Shown here: positions 1 through 7,270 of the stretch, in pieces
Layout: the number at the start of each line of letters is the position of its first letter
Numbering within the stretch: the first letter of the stretch is position 1
NCBI GenBank assembly: GCA_900551915.1
Contig: URXT01000024.1
Coordinates: 1 to 27,833 of the forward strand
Source: an uncultured bacterium
GTDB lineage: Bacteria > Cyanobacteriota > Vampirovibrionia > Gastranaerophilales > Gastranaerophilaceae
Length of the DNA stretch: 27,833 bases
Direction of reading: 5' to 3'
Program-made: the position numbers and the translations under genes
Notes under the pieces: model-generated
What the model saw: only the letters and a program-made list of their open reading frames with translations
What the model was told of the DNA's origin: nothing
Databases searched by the model: none

Positions 1-86
1 ATAAAAAATACTTTATTAATATATAAGAATTAAATAAATTTTAAATATTATAATTTACACTACCTACTACACACTTTAAATTAACC

Positions 87-113
87 AAACTTCTTAAAAA
101 GAAGTTTTTTTTT
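87..113 (+). terminator. Rho-independent terminator (plus strand)
   Basis: A 9-bp perfect stem (87-95 with 99-107), a 3-nt A loop and a run of T through 113. It would end a plus-strand transcript entering from left of the window; no gene of that transcript is visible here. Confidence 0.6.
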
Positions 114-117
114 GCAT

Positions 118-147
118 AAAAAAACACCGTATAAACGGTGTTTTTTT
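118..147 (-). terminator. Terminator of the winged-helix gene
   Basis: Stem 122-130 with 135-143, loop ATAA, flanked by A-run on one side and T-run on the other, so it can act in both directions. It lies 17 bases past the stop codon of the leftward gene at 164-373, which it probably terminates. Confidence 0.7.
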
Positions 148-163
148 AAATTAGTTTTATAAC

Positions 164-373
164 TTATTTCAAAGTTATGCTTACAGAAGCGCCTTTTTTA
201 GAGATAGCAACTTTGTCTTCTCTAGCTAACCAGCCAAGGCCTAAATCTGCGAAATTACCTTTAAGATCTAACTCTTTTTTCATTTTAGCAAATGTAGATT
301 TGCCGTTGTTTGATGATAAGTAGTTGTAAATTTGTCCTGCTGACTGACCGATTTGATCTTGTAATTCTTGCAT
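164..373 (-). CDS. Winged-helix domain protein, DUF2582-like
   Basis: A 69-residue protein resembling the small DUF2582 winged-helix family, which is uncharacterised but has a DNA-binding-type fold. The visible signature is the N-terminal helix with 'SAGQIYNYL', a central 'KMKKELDL' helix and the conserved 'LGLGWLAREDKV', followed by a beta-hairpin ending 'VSITLK'. The start is chosen at the ATG at 373 because a GGAGG Shine-Dalgarno lies 5 nt upstream; a GTG at 385 is in frame but would place that ribosome site inside the gene. It is monocistronic, with its own terminator downstream and a possible promoter at 418-446. Target and function are unknown. Family call is from memory of the motif, not an alignment. 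Confidence 0.75.
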   Translation of the reverse strand: MQELQDQIGQSAGQIYNYLSSNNGKSTFAKMKKELDLKGNFADLGLGWLAREDKVAISKKGASVSITLK

Positions 374-417
374 TTCATCCTCCACTTTCTTGAGATTTTT
401 TGTAATTCTTTACCTAC

Positions 418-446
418 AGTATAATACTAGAACATTTTTTTCAAAA
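418..446 (-). promoter_or_regulatory. Possible promoter of winged-helix gene
   Basis: On the minus strand TATACT (423-418) is preceded by TTTTGA (446-441) with a 17-nt spacer. The -35 is weak (3 of 6 matches to consensus). An overlapping TATTAT (427-422) could serve instead as -10. Confidence 0.35.
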
Positions 447-470
447 TTGCAATAGTTTAATAATATTAAT

Positions 471-506
471 TTGAATGTAAAAACGACACTTTTTTTATGA
501 TAAAAT
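471..506 (+). promoter_or_regulatory. Weak promoter before the helicase gene
   Basis: TTGAAT (471-476) and TATGAT (496-501) are separated by 19 nt; TAAAAT at 501-506 is an alternative -10. Spacing is not ideal, so this is tentative. Confidence 0.3.
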
Positions 507-521
507 ACTGTAAAAAGAGGA

Positions 522-3500
522 TTGATTCAGGTGCTTTTAGAAGGAAGCTTATCTTCAAAAAAAACCGACATGCTTGTCGAAAAATATGCAAAACTTTTGA
601 ACGCCGGAATTCCGGCATCATTGATATTGGTGCTTGTGCAAAATTCTCAGGCAAAAAATAAGTTTGTAGAAAATACACTTAATCTTCTTGAAATTCCGGC
701 GGTTGAAAAACTTGAAGTGCATTCGTTTTTCTCGATTGTTTACAACACGATAATCGACAACTGGGCTGTTTTGGAGAACATCAACCCTTATCCGGGCGCA
801 GAAATTTTACCAAACCTTGCGGGGCTTGAAGTTTCGCAATTTATTCTGAAAGATATTATTAAAGAAGTTCAGTTTAAGGGTTACAACTCAAAAAAGTCGC
901 TTCTTCACCAGCTTTTCAGACGTTATTCGCTGATTGTACAAAACAATCTTTCTGATGAGGATGTGGAATGGCGCTCACGGGTTTTGGGCGAAAGTTTTGC
1001 AGATGATGCAAAAATCGCGCTCAAAAAACTTCTTGCCAAAACGCTCGCGTTGAGGGATTTTGACTACTTGCGACAGGGGCTTGTTTTCAATTACATTTAC
1101 AAAAATACGGAATATTTCAAAAACATAAAATATCTGATTTTGGATGACGGCGATGAAATTACGCCGGCTTGTTTTGATTTTATCAAATATTTGACGCCTC
1201 AGCTGAAGGAAGCAGCTATTGCGTTTGATAAAAAAGGTGCAAGCAGAACAGGATATTTGAGCGCCGACAGAACTGCGGTCTGGGAGTTTGAAAAACTTTT
1301 TAACGAACCTGTCATTTCGCTCGATTCAAGTTCAAAACTTAAATTTGACGCGGAAAATCTTTTCAAAAATGTAACAGAAGAAAAAAGTGAAATTTTAGAA
1401 AACTTTTCACTTCAATCTCCCTCAAAACGCGCAAAAATGATAGATTTAGCAGTTAATCAAATCAACGCTTTATTAAAAGCAAAAGTCAAGCCGCATGAAA
1501 TTTCGATTGTGACGCCGGTTATTGACGATATGCTGAAATTTTCACTTAAACAAAGCATTAAAAATCATACGAATCTTTTGTTTTTATCAGGAAGTGAAAA
1601 ACTTATTCAAAACCCGCTTGTTTTGTCGGTTTTGACGATTATCAAACTTAATTGCGGCATGCGCGAAAAACTTACATCGTTTGATTTGAGAATTATTTTG
1701 TCGAATTTCCTTGAAATTCCGGTGAAATACTGCCGCGAAATCCTTGCTGAATTTGACCGCTCAAAAGAGTTGATTGAATTTGAATTTCCGCATGAAGATT
1801 ACACGCAAAAGTATCAAAAGTTTCTAAAACTTGTGAATGAACATGGAAATACAGAAAAAAAGCTTTCTCTTCAGGCGCTTGAAATTTACAACGACCTTGT
1901 GGAGCTGAAAAGCTTTGATGGCAGTGTTTTAAACAAGTTTAATTTCTTTATCAAGCAGCTTCAGGAGTTTGAGAACATTTTCAAAAAAGATTTTGAAAAC
2001 CGCAAAACCGAAATCATAACACAGATTGAGAATTCGATAATTTCCGAAAATCCATATTCGATTTTGGAGATAAAAGAGCGGGATTTGGCAATCGGCACGC
2101 CGCAAAAAATTATTGATAATCAAATCCGCACAAAATATCAAATATGGCTTGATGTTTCAAGCGACGAATGGATTAAAAGCGACACCGGCCCGCTTTATAA
2201 CGCATGGGTTTTCCAGCGCGGCTGGTCAAAAGACGAATTCACGATTGATGACAACATTGAACTCGGCAAAGAAAAAACCGCGCGTATTTTAAGAAAATTA
2301 ACACTTTGTGCGGGCGAAAAAGTTTTTGCATATTCAAGCCTTTTTGACGGAAACGGGATTGAAAACTTCGGCGGAATAGAAAAATTCTTAACGGTTGCAG
2401 CGCCGGAGGTTCAGGCTGTTGACGAAACAAAGAAAAAATTCAAAATAACACCGCGCCCCGACCAGCAGCCGGTTTTGGATTACAAATCCGGCCAGATGGC
2501 AATTTCAGCGGTTCCGGGTGCCGGAAAAACCACAATTTTGCTTGCGCTGATTTTGAAACTTCTTGAGAACGGCGCGCAGCCTGAAAATATTTTTGTTTTG
2601 ACATACATGGAATCAGCCGCCCGCAACTTCCGCGAAAGGATTAAGTCCGTAAGAGAAGATTCGGCGCAATTACCTAATATCAGTACAATTCACGGACTTG
2701 CGCTGAGAATTTTGAAAGAAAACGGTAACTTTGAACGGCTAGGCTTGTCGTCGGATTTTGAAATTTGCGATGACTCGCAGCGCACGCGGATTGTAAAAGA
2801 AATCGCGTCAAAAATGAAACTTAAAAAGACTGAAACAGATGAATTTGACCGCGCAGTATCTGTTTTCAAAATCGGCGGGGGAGCTTTGCAAAATTCTACG
2901 AAAATACAACAGCCGGCAGACAAAAAAGTAGTTAAATTTCTACAATTTTTCGAGGATTATCAAACCGCGCTCAAATCATCAAACCTGATTGATTATGACG
3001 ACATGTTGATTTCATCAGTAAGGCTTCTGGAGGAAAATCCGGACATTCTGGCGCATTATCAGGAAATCTGCCACTTTGTAATCGAAGATGAAGCGCAGGA
3101 TTCATCGGCAATCCAACAGAAACTTATTAATCTTTTGAGCGCAAAATACAAAAACTTAATCCGCTGCGGCGATATAAACCAGGCAATTACAACAACTTTT
3201 TCAAACGCCGACGTTGAAGGTTTTCGAAAATTCATCCGGACTTCGAACAATGTCAGCATGAACTGCTCTCAGCGCTGTACAAAAGATGTTTGGACACTCG
3301 CAAACGACCTTGTAAAATTCGCAGACACGCATGAAGAAATGAAAAATGCGTTTTTCAAGATTTTTATGCAGCCGGTAGAAGGCCGCAATCCTGTAAGTGA
3401 AAACGCGGTTACGCCAAAGATTTTCGACAGCACGCTTGAAGAGAAAAACTACATTTTATCAGTCATAAAAAACACGCTCAAAAAAGACCCAAAAGCCACA

Positions 3501-4421
3501 GTCGGAATTCTTCTCCGAAACAATTTTCAGGTTGTTCAATGGATGGATTTCATCAACAACAGCGGACTGAAAACCATTACCCGAAGCGAATGTCTGGAGC
3601 AAAAAACTATTTTCCGCGTGATTTTTGCTGTGCTTTCAATGATTTTGAACCCGTTTGACAACAACGTGATTGCTGACAATTACGAAATTCTTGCTGAAAG
3701 CGGCTTTTACAAACAGCGCCTCGGCACGGAAATCAGAAAATATGAAAATCCGTTTATTTCGCTGAATTGCGATAATATCAACAATATTCATCTTGAGCAG
3801 TTTTACTGGGATTTGACATACTGGCTTTCATTCCCGCAGCTTGCGGCTGACGAGCTTGCAATCAAAATCGGCCTGCATTATTTTTCAAACGAAATCGAAA
3901 AATCAAATGTTTATCTGATTTCCACGTTAATCAAGCGGATTAGCCTTGCAAATTCGAATTTCGAATACATAATGACACGGCTTGCGGAACTTTCGAAAAA
4001 AACTTCTTTGAGCGGTTTTAAATTCTTCTCGGAAGAAGACGAAAGCGACAAGGAATTTTTGGAGGGCAAAGTTCAGATTATGACACTCCACAAGTCAAAA
4101 GGCGACGAATTTGACCTTGTATTTTTGCCGGAAATGGCTGAAAAAAATCTGACGCTTGATTTTGATCAGATAAAATTGAAATCCTCTGATTTTATGGAAA
4201 ATATTCGCCAGCTTAACCCGAATTACAGGGCAAAATCAGAAATTCAGCTTAAAGAGGAACTTCTGGCTGAAAATTTGAGACTGCTTTATGTTGCAATTAC
4301 CCGCGCTAAGAAAAATCTTCACATCACAGTCAGCCGCAAAGCAAAATCCTTTGAAAAACTCGTTGACCAGCAGCCATCGCTTGTTTTTGATGTAATTGAA
4401 GAAAAGGCAGGTGTTTTATGA
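522..4421 (+). CDS. Fused inactivated helicase + UvrD/AddA-like SF1A helicase
   Basis: The C-terminal half (about residues 640-1299) has a full UvrD-type SF1A motif set: Walker A 'PGAGKTT' near 666, Ia 'LTYMESAARNFRERI', 'STIHGLALRIL', II 'VIEDEAQDSS' near 855, III 'CGDINQAITTTF', IV 'NCSQRC', V 'IMTLHKSKGDEFDLVFL' near 1187 and VI 'LLYVAITRAKKNL' near 1254. The N-terminal half looks like a second, catalytically dead helicase: the Walker A slot reads 'EGSLSSKKT' near residue 8 and the motif II slot 'ILDDGDEI' near 205. A dead and a live helicase module are typical of AddB and AddA respectively, here in one chain. The stop overlaps the next gene (ATGA), implying translational coupling to its nuclease. 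Likely role: double-strand-break end processing (inferred). Start TTG 522 is uncertain: GAGG is only 1 nt away, and GTG 531 is 10 nt from it and may be the real start. Confidence 0.85.
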   Translation: MIQVLLEGSLSSKKTDMLVEKYAKLLNAGIPASLILVLVQNSQAKNKFVENTLNLLEIPAVEKLEVHSFFSIVYNTIIDNWAVLENINPYPGAEILPNLAGLEVSQFILKDIIKEVQFKGYNSKKSLLHQLFRRYSLIVQNNLSDEDVEWRSRVLGESFADDAKIALKKLLAKTLALRDFDYLRQGLVFNYIYKNTEYFKNIKYLILDDGDEITPACFDFIKYLTPQLKEAAIAFDKKGASRTGYLSADRTAVWEFEKLFNEPVISLDSSSKLKFDAENLFKNVTEEKSEILENFSLQSPSKRAKMIDLAVNQINALLKAKVKPHEISIVTPVIDDMLKFSLKQSIKNHTNLLFLSGSEKLIQNPLVLSVLTIIKLNCGMREKLTSFDLRIILSNFLEIPVKYCREILAEFDRSKELIEFEFPHEDYTQKYQKFLKLVNEHGNTEKKLSLQALEIYNDLVELKSFDGSVLNKFNFFIKQLQEFENIFKKDFENRKTEIITQIENSIISENPYSILEIKERDLAIGTPQKIIDNQIRTKYQIWLDVSSDEWIKSDTGPLYNAWVFQRGWSKDEFTIDDNIELGKEKTARILRKLTLCAGEKVFAYSSLFDGNGIENFGGIEKFLTVAAPEVQAVDETKKKFKITPRPDQQPVLDYKSGQMAISAVPGAGKTTILLALILKLLENGAQPENIFVLTYMESAARNFRERIKSVREDSAQLPNISTIHGLALRILKENGNFERLGLSSDFEICDDSQRTRIVKEIASKMKLKKTETDEFDRAVSVFKIGGGALQNSTKIQQPADKKVVKFLQFFEDYQTALKSSNLIDYDDMLISSVRLLEENPDILAHYQEICHFVIEDEAQDSSAIQQKLINLLSAKYKNLIRCGDINQAITTTFSNADVEGFRKFIRTSNNVSMNCSQRCTKDVWTLANDLVKFADTHEEMKNAFFKIFMQPVEGRNPVSENAVTPKIFDSTLEEKNYILSVIKNTLKKDPKATVGILLRNNFQVVQWMDFINNSGLKTITRSECLEQKTIFRVIFAVLSMILNPFDNNVIADNYEILAESGFYKQRLGTEIRKYENPFISLNCDNINNIHLEQFYWDLTYWLSFPQLAADELAIKIGLHYFSNEIEKSNVYLISTLIKRISLANSNFEYIMTRLAELSKKTSLSGFKFFSEEDESDKEFLEGKVQIMTLHKSKGDEFDLVFLPEMAEKNLTLDFDQIKLKSSDFMENIRQLNPNYRAKSEIQLKEELLAENLRLLYVAITRAKKNLHITVSRKAKSFEKLVDQQPSLVFDVIEEKAGVL

Positions 4422-5071
4422 AAAATTTTTCGCCAAATATGTTAAAAACATTTGAAAGCTGTCCTGTCAAATACAATTTGAAATTCAACGAGAAAATCAC
4501 GGTTCCTCAAAATCCGGCGTTTTTTGAAAAAGGTAAAAAAATTCACGCGCTCGCAAATTATTACCATCGCGGCGCAGATATTTCAAAGCTTGAGACCGCT
4601 CTCACAGACGAAGAGAAAATTATTTGGGAAAGGTTAAAACATAACGAATATTTTTCAAAAAAATGCCTGCATTCGGAATATCCGATAACGGCACGGCTTG
4701 AAGATATATGGATTTTCGGGCGGCTTGATGCTATTGTTCATGATGTTGCGGACAACGCAGGCAGCAAATCTTATTGGATTTTGGATTACAAAACCGGCGC
4801 AATCCCCAAAAATCCAGAAAATGATTTTCAAACAATGATATATTTGCTTTGCGCGGATTTAATTTTACCGGAGAGAAAGTCACTTGAGTTCGTTTACATT
4901 GATTTGAAAAACAACGAAAACAAAGTCATTGAATTTACGCCGCAGTTGAAAGAAATTTACGAAAAAACCTTAAAACAAAAGTGCCGCCAAATTCTTGCCA
5001 CAAAAGATTTTGAAGACAAAGAAAACAGGCAGCACTGCAAGTTTTGCGAATATAATAAAATTTGCCGGTAA
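4418..5071 (+). CDS. RecB-family PD-(D/E)XK nuclease with Fe-S cluster
   Basis: A 217-residue nuclease of the RecB/Cas4/AddB-C-terminal type. Visible: 'SPNMLKTFESCPVKYNL' at the N-terminus carrying Cys15, 'FFEKGKKIHALA' helix, 'GRLDAIV' (metal-binding Asp), 'WILDYKTG' (Asp-x-Lys of the active site), and a C-terminal 'HCKFCEYNKICR' giving Cys207, Cys210 and Cys216. One distant Cys plus a C-x2-C-x5-C tail is the 4Fe-4S pattern of this nuclease family. Its ATG overlaps the helicase stop by 4 nt, so the two are very probably made together and act as a helicase-nuclease complex. It ends exactly where the convergent next gene ends, with no intergenic base and no visible terminator between them. Confidence 0.85.
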   Translation: MKNFSPNMLKTFESCPVKYNLKFNEKITVPQNPAFFEKGKKIHALANYYHRGADISKLETALTDEEKIIWERLKHNEYFSKKCLHSEYPITARLEDIWIFGRLDAIVHDVADNAGSKSYWILDYKTGAIPKNPENDFQTMIYLLCADLILPERKSLEFVYIDLKNNENKVIEFTPQLKEIYEKTLKQKCRQILATKDFEDKENRQHCKFCEYNKICR

Positions 5072-5383
5072 TTATTCCAGAATTTCTACTTTTGACATGT
5101 TAACTTCAACTCTTCCCCCTGACTCTTTACATTTTCCAGCTTCATAGAGCTTTTGAGCAGTTTTATATTGATAAATACAGTCATTGTATGTAGCTTCAGG
5201 AAATGATTCTTTCCAGGAACAAGACGTTTCAGCCGACTTCCCAGGTGTATACTCCACCAAATATGTATTGTTTTTTGACTTTGAACTCCAAACACAATCA
5301 TAAGTTGTCGCAGCATGAACAGCTAATGTAGAAGAAATATACAGACAAGCTCCAACAGCAATTACAAAATTCTCAACTTTCAT
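5072..5383 (-). CDS. Small secreted Cys-containing protein
   Basis: A 103-residue protein I do not recognise. It begins with a signal peptide: a short charged start, a hydrophobic stretch to about residue 20 and 'AVHA' before a likely signal peptidase I cut after residue 24. The mature part has four cysteines (30, 55, 69, 85), so two disulfides are possible, and is otherwise polar. A good AGGAG site lies 7 nt before the ATG. The promoter 50-80 nt upstream contains a 12-C tract in its spacer (see 5431-5462), so expression may be switchable. A second frame over 5086-5316 is a shadow. Function unknown; a periplasmic or surface role is inferred from the signal only. Confidence 0.7.
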   Translation of the reverse strand: MKVENFVIAVGACLYISSTLAVHAATTYDCVWSSKSKNNTYLVEYTPGKSAETSCSWKESFPEATYNDCIYQYKTAQKLYEAGKCKESGGRVEVNMSKVEILE

Positions 5384-5430
5384 AAAAAGCTCCTTTCTTA
5401 TTTAATTACCTCTAAAACCTTTTCAGGACA

Positions 5431-5462
5431 ATAATAACACAGCGGGGGGGGGGGGCTGTCAA
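5431..5462 (-). promoter_or_regulatory. Promoter with C12 tract in the spacer
   Basis: On the minus strand a consensus TTGACA -35 (5462-5457) and a TATTAT -10 (5436-5431) with an upstream TG one base away (5439-5438), i.e. an extended -10. The spacer is 20 nt and consists mostly of 12 consecutive C (5455-5444). Nine C would give the optimal 17 nt. The start site would fall about 40 nt before the signal-peptide gene's ATG, with its AGGAG in between. Confidence 0.7.
5444..5455. repeat. G12/C12 homopolymer tract
   Basis: Twelve consecutive G on the plus strand, striking in AT-rich surroundings. Such tracts are prone to strand slippage; the exact length may vary between cells and is also the kind of base count that assemblies get wrong. 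Confidence 0.9.
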
Positions 5463-5505
5463 GCATTGGTTTGTAACATAAAATCATTGCGTAGACAACA
5501 GATAA

Positions 5506-5555
5506 GAAAAAGAGGTGACTTTTTTATTTTTTTTAAAAAAGGAGCATTCACCTCT
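5506..5555 (-). terminator. Terminator of the candidate small RNA
   Basis: An 8-bp stem (5555-5548 with 5518-5511), enclosing an inner T/A-rich stem, followed on the minus strand by a T-run at 5510-5506. It would insulate the downstream phase-variable promoter at 5431-5462 from read-through. Confidence 0.55.
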
Positions 5556-5697
5556 AGAGACTTGCGATAGCTATGACCTTATCGCAATTATTTCCTCAGC
5601 TATGATAAGGAAATACTTTTATAAATAGCGTTTTTAAATTTAAAAATCACAATTTTTAATTCATAATTAATAGATATTGAGCTAATTGCCTAATATA
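5506..5697 (-). ncRNA. Candidate structured small RNA
   Basis: No gene fits here, but the minus strand shows three consecutive hairpins: TATTTCC/GGAAATA (5615-5609 with 5595-5589), TTGCGATA/TATCGCAA (5587-5580 with 5569-5562), then AGAGGTGA/TCACCTCT (5555-5548 with 5518-5511) followed by T5-6. The first two hairpins both carry the octamer TCATAGCT in or overlapping the loop. A possible promoter lies upstream: TTGACT (5733-5728) and TAATAT (5709-5704), spacer 18. The 5' end near 5697 is a guess. It matches no RNA family I know; 6S was considered and rejected. Confidence 0.4.
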
Positions 5698-5709
5698 TTT
5701 TATATATTA
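5691..5709. promoter_or_regulatory. 19-bp palindrome, possible XRE operator
   Basis: A perfect 8-bp inverted repeat (TAATATAT / ATATATTA) around a 3-nt TTT centre, 50 nt before the XRE regulator and overlapping the proposed -10 of the leftward small RNA. Being only A and T it could be chance, but its position fits an autoregulatory operator. Confidence 0.35.
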
Positions 5710-5758
5710 CCATAATATTGGGTAGCAAGTCAATATATAGGTGTTTACAATATAAAGT

Positions 5759-5989
5759 ATGAAAAAAGCATCTCATAATGATTTAACTGAAAAACTCGGA
5801 CAAAAAATCCGTATTGAAAGAATGAAAAGAAAAATGTCTCAGGAAAAACTTGCTGAACTTGCAGAACTAAACAGAAATTTTATAGGTATGGTTGAAAGAG
5901 GCGAAAGCAATATTACGGTTAAAAACCTTGAGAATATTTCTAAGGCTTTTAATATGGAGATTAAAGAGTTATTTAATTTTGTTTTATGA
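5759..5989 (+). CDS. XRE-family HTH regulator, C-protein-like
   Basis: A 76-residue protein that is almost entirely one HTH_XRE domain (about residues 11-72): 'LGQKIRIERMKRKMSQEKLA' is helices 1-2, 'ELAELNRNFIGMVERGES' the recognition helix region and 'NITVKNLENISKAFNMEI' the closing helices. Size and the 'NRNFIGMVERGESN' wording resemble controller proteins of restriction-modification systems and small HigA-like regulators, but no such partner lies next to it. No Shine-Dalgarno precedes the ATG. A -10-like TACAAT at 5746-5751 is only 8 nt upstream, so the message may be leaderless. Convergent rplL is separated by a shared terminator. Confidence 0.85.
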   Translation: MKKASHNDLTEKLGQKIRIERMKRKMSQEKLAELAELNRNFIGMVERGESNITVKNLENISKAFNMEIKELFNFVL

Positions 5990-6008
5990 ATTTTTCTTAC
6001 CTTAAATA

Positions 6009-6037
6009 AAAATCCCCGCGTATTGCGGGGATTTTTT
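6009..6037. terminator. Bidirectional terminator
   Basis: An 11-bp GC-rich stem (6009-6019 with 6025-6035), 5-nt loop and T-runs on both strands, between the convergent XRE gene and rplL. It would end both transcripts and so separates rplJL from any downstream rpoBC, which are not in this window. Confidence 0.85.
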
Positions 6038-6057
6038 GTATATGCTTTAAAATCAAA

Positions 6058-6426
6058 CTACTTGATTTCAACAGTTGCACCAGCTGCTTCAAGCTGTTTT
6101 TTGATAGCTTCAGCATCTTCTTTTTTGATGCCTTCTTTAACAGGTTTCGGAGCACCGTCAACCAAGTCTTTAGCTTCTTTCAAGCCCAAGCCAGTAATTG
6201 CACGAACTTCTTTCAATACAGCGATTTTGTTAGCGCCTGCTGCTGCAAGGATAACTGAAACTTCAGAAGCTTCAGCTTCACCAGCTGCTTCGCCAGGAGC
6301 TGCTGCTACTGCAACCGGAGCTGCTGCTGATACGCCGAATTTTTCTTCCATAGCTTTTACGAGTTCTGCTGCTTCTAATAAAGTTAATTTTTCAATTGAT
6401 TCTAAAATTGATTCTACGTTAGACAT
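6058..6426 (-). CDS. rplL: Ribosomal protein bL12 (L7/L12)
   Basis: The 122-residue stalk protein of the large ribosomal subunit, which recruits translation GTPases. Residues 1-35 form the dimerisation helices ('[19 protein letters not shown]'), followed by an Ala/Pro/Gly-rich hinge at about 35-53 and the globular C-terminal domain with '[20 protein letters not shown]' and '[19 protein letters not shown]'. Length is standard. AAGGAG lies 8 nt before the ATG. It follows rplJ by 92 nt, the usual operon order, and is the last gene before a strong terminator. Confidence 0.98.
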   Translation of the reverse strand: MSNVESILESIEKLTLLEAAELVKAMEEKFGVSAAAPVAVAAAPGEAAGEAEASEVSVILAAAGANKIAVLKEVRAITGLGLKEAKDLVDGAPKPVKEGIKKEDAEAIKKQLEAAGATVEIK

Positions 6427-6518
6427 TATTTTTCTCCTTGTAATTTAATTGTGTACTTTTTGTTGTTGGTTTAGATTTAAGCTTTGTTCAGCATACGCTG
6501 CACATTTGTCCAAATCCA

Positions 6519-7040
6519 CTAAGCTGCTTTCTGATCTCTGACAGCTGCAATCGCTCTTGTAAGAGATGCCATAACTGCGTTGACAGAAAGTGCAATGCCT
6601 GATGCCGGTGAATTGATAGAACCAAGCATTTTGGCGATAAGTTCTTCTTTTGAAGGAAGTTTTGCAAGTGCTTCTGTTTCTTTTGCTGATAACAAATTGC
6701 CATCAAGTGCTGCACCTAAAATTACACCTTTTTTGCTTTCTTTGATGAATTTTGCAACAATTTTGGCAGGACTTACCTGGTCTTCGTAGCCGAAAGCCAA
6801 GGCAACAGGTCCTTTTAATGTATCGTTAAGAATTTCAAAATCAGTGCCTTTTACAGCGATTTTAGCCAAAGTATTTTTGGTAACCATGTAGTCGCCGCCT
6901 TCTTTTTGAAGTGCGCGTCTTAATTTTGTGATTTCTTCTACAGAGTAGCCTTTGTATTCGGTTACAACTGCAACTTTAGCTTTTTCCAATTTTGATTTCA
7001 GAGCATCTATTTTTTCAGATTTAAATTGTTTTGTTGCCAT
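6519..7040 (-). CDS. rplJ: Ribosomal protein uL10
   Basis: The 173-residue L10 protein, which anchors L12 dimers to the ribosome stalk base. Typical features are 'VAVVTEYKGYSVEEITKLRR' near residues 23-42, 'VTKNTLAKIA', 'GPVALAFGYEDQVSPAKI' and the helical L12-binding tail. The C-terminus ends in a short 'RDQKAA'. AAGGAG precedes the ATG. An L10-type leader and a terminator-like attenuator occupy the 5' UTR, indicating autoregulation by L10-L12. The usual upstream partners (rplK, rplA) are absent here; the next gene upstream is an unrelated membrane protein. Confidence 0.98.
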   Translation of the reverse strand: MATKQFKSEKIDALKSKLEKAKVAVVTEYKGYSVEEITKLRRALQKEGGDYMVTKNTLAKIAVKGTDFEILNDTLKGPVALAFGYEDQVSPAKIVAKFIKESKKGVILGAALDGNLLSAKETEALAKLPSKEELIAKMLGSINSPASGIALSVNAVMASLTRAIAAVRDQKAA

Positions 7041-7096
7041 TTTTAGCTCCTTGTTTTGTATCGACCTGATATTTGAGGCTCAAAACTTTTTCATAC

Positions 7097-7129
7097 AAAA
7101 AAGATTTTGCGCATCCAAACCGCAAAATC
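7097..7129 (-). promoter_or_regulatory. Attenuator hairpin in the rplJ leader
   Basis: On the minus strand a perfect 9-bp stem (7129-7121 with 7111-7103), 9-nt loop and T6 (7102-7097) form an intrinsic terminator 57 nt before rplJ. Together with the L10-binding structure upstream this fits transcription attenuation, as described for the rplJL leader of Bacillus subtilis. Confidence 0.75.
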
Positions 7130-7159
7130 ACACATTTTTGAAATATAAATAATTCGCCA

Positions 7160-7222
7160 GTGTAACCTCGATTAGCTGTTTTAACAAACATTTAAAGCCT
7201 GATGGCTGCTAATTGTCTGCGG
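7160..7222 (-). promoter_or_regulatory. L10 leader (L10-L12 binding, kink-turn type)
   Basis: On the minus strand AGACAATTAGC (7218-7208) and GCTAATCGAGGT (7176-7165) pair through TTAGC/GCTAA, leaving AGACA and CGAGGT on opposite sides. This matches the conserved flanks of the L10 leader motif. A small AGCC/GGCT hairpin (7207-7196) lies inside. Located upstream of the attenuator and rplJ, it is the expected binding site for L10(L12)4. Confidence 0.7.
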
Positions 7223-7270
7223 TTTATAATCCAAGTTTATATTAAATAATTTTAAAAATCAAGCATGAAC

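Noticed and set aside
4418..5071. A stand-alone Cas4
   Set aside because: The Fe-S RecB nuclease fold would fit, but it is stop-start coupled to a UvrD-type helicase and no cas genes or arrays are present, so an end-resection role is more likely.
5086..5316. Alternative 76-codon frame inside the secreted-protein gene
   Set aside because: It is a shadow; the other frame has a signal peptide, a good ribosome site and patterned cysteines.
5506..5697. 6S RNA
   Set aside because: The 5' and 3' ends of the predicted transcript do not pair into the long closing stem with a central bubble; instead there are separate short hairpins.
5759..5989. Restriction-modification controller or antitoxin of a toxin-antitoxin pair
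   Set aside because: The sequence is similar, but neither a methylase/endonuclease nor a small toxin frame lies next to it.
6023..6448. A 141-codon plus-strand frame antisense to rplL
   Set aside because: Ala/Ser-rich translation produced by the codon bias of rplL on the other strand; it has no ribosome site and overlaps a certain gene.
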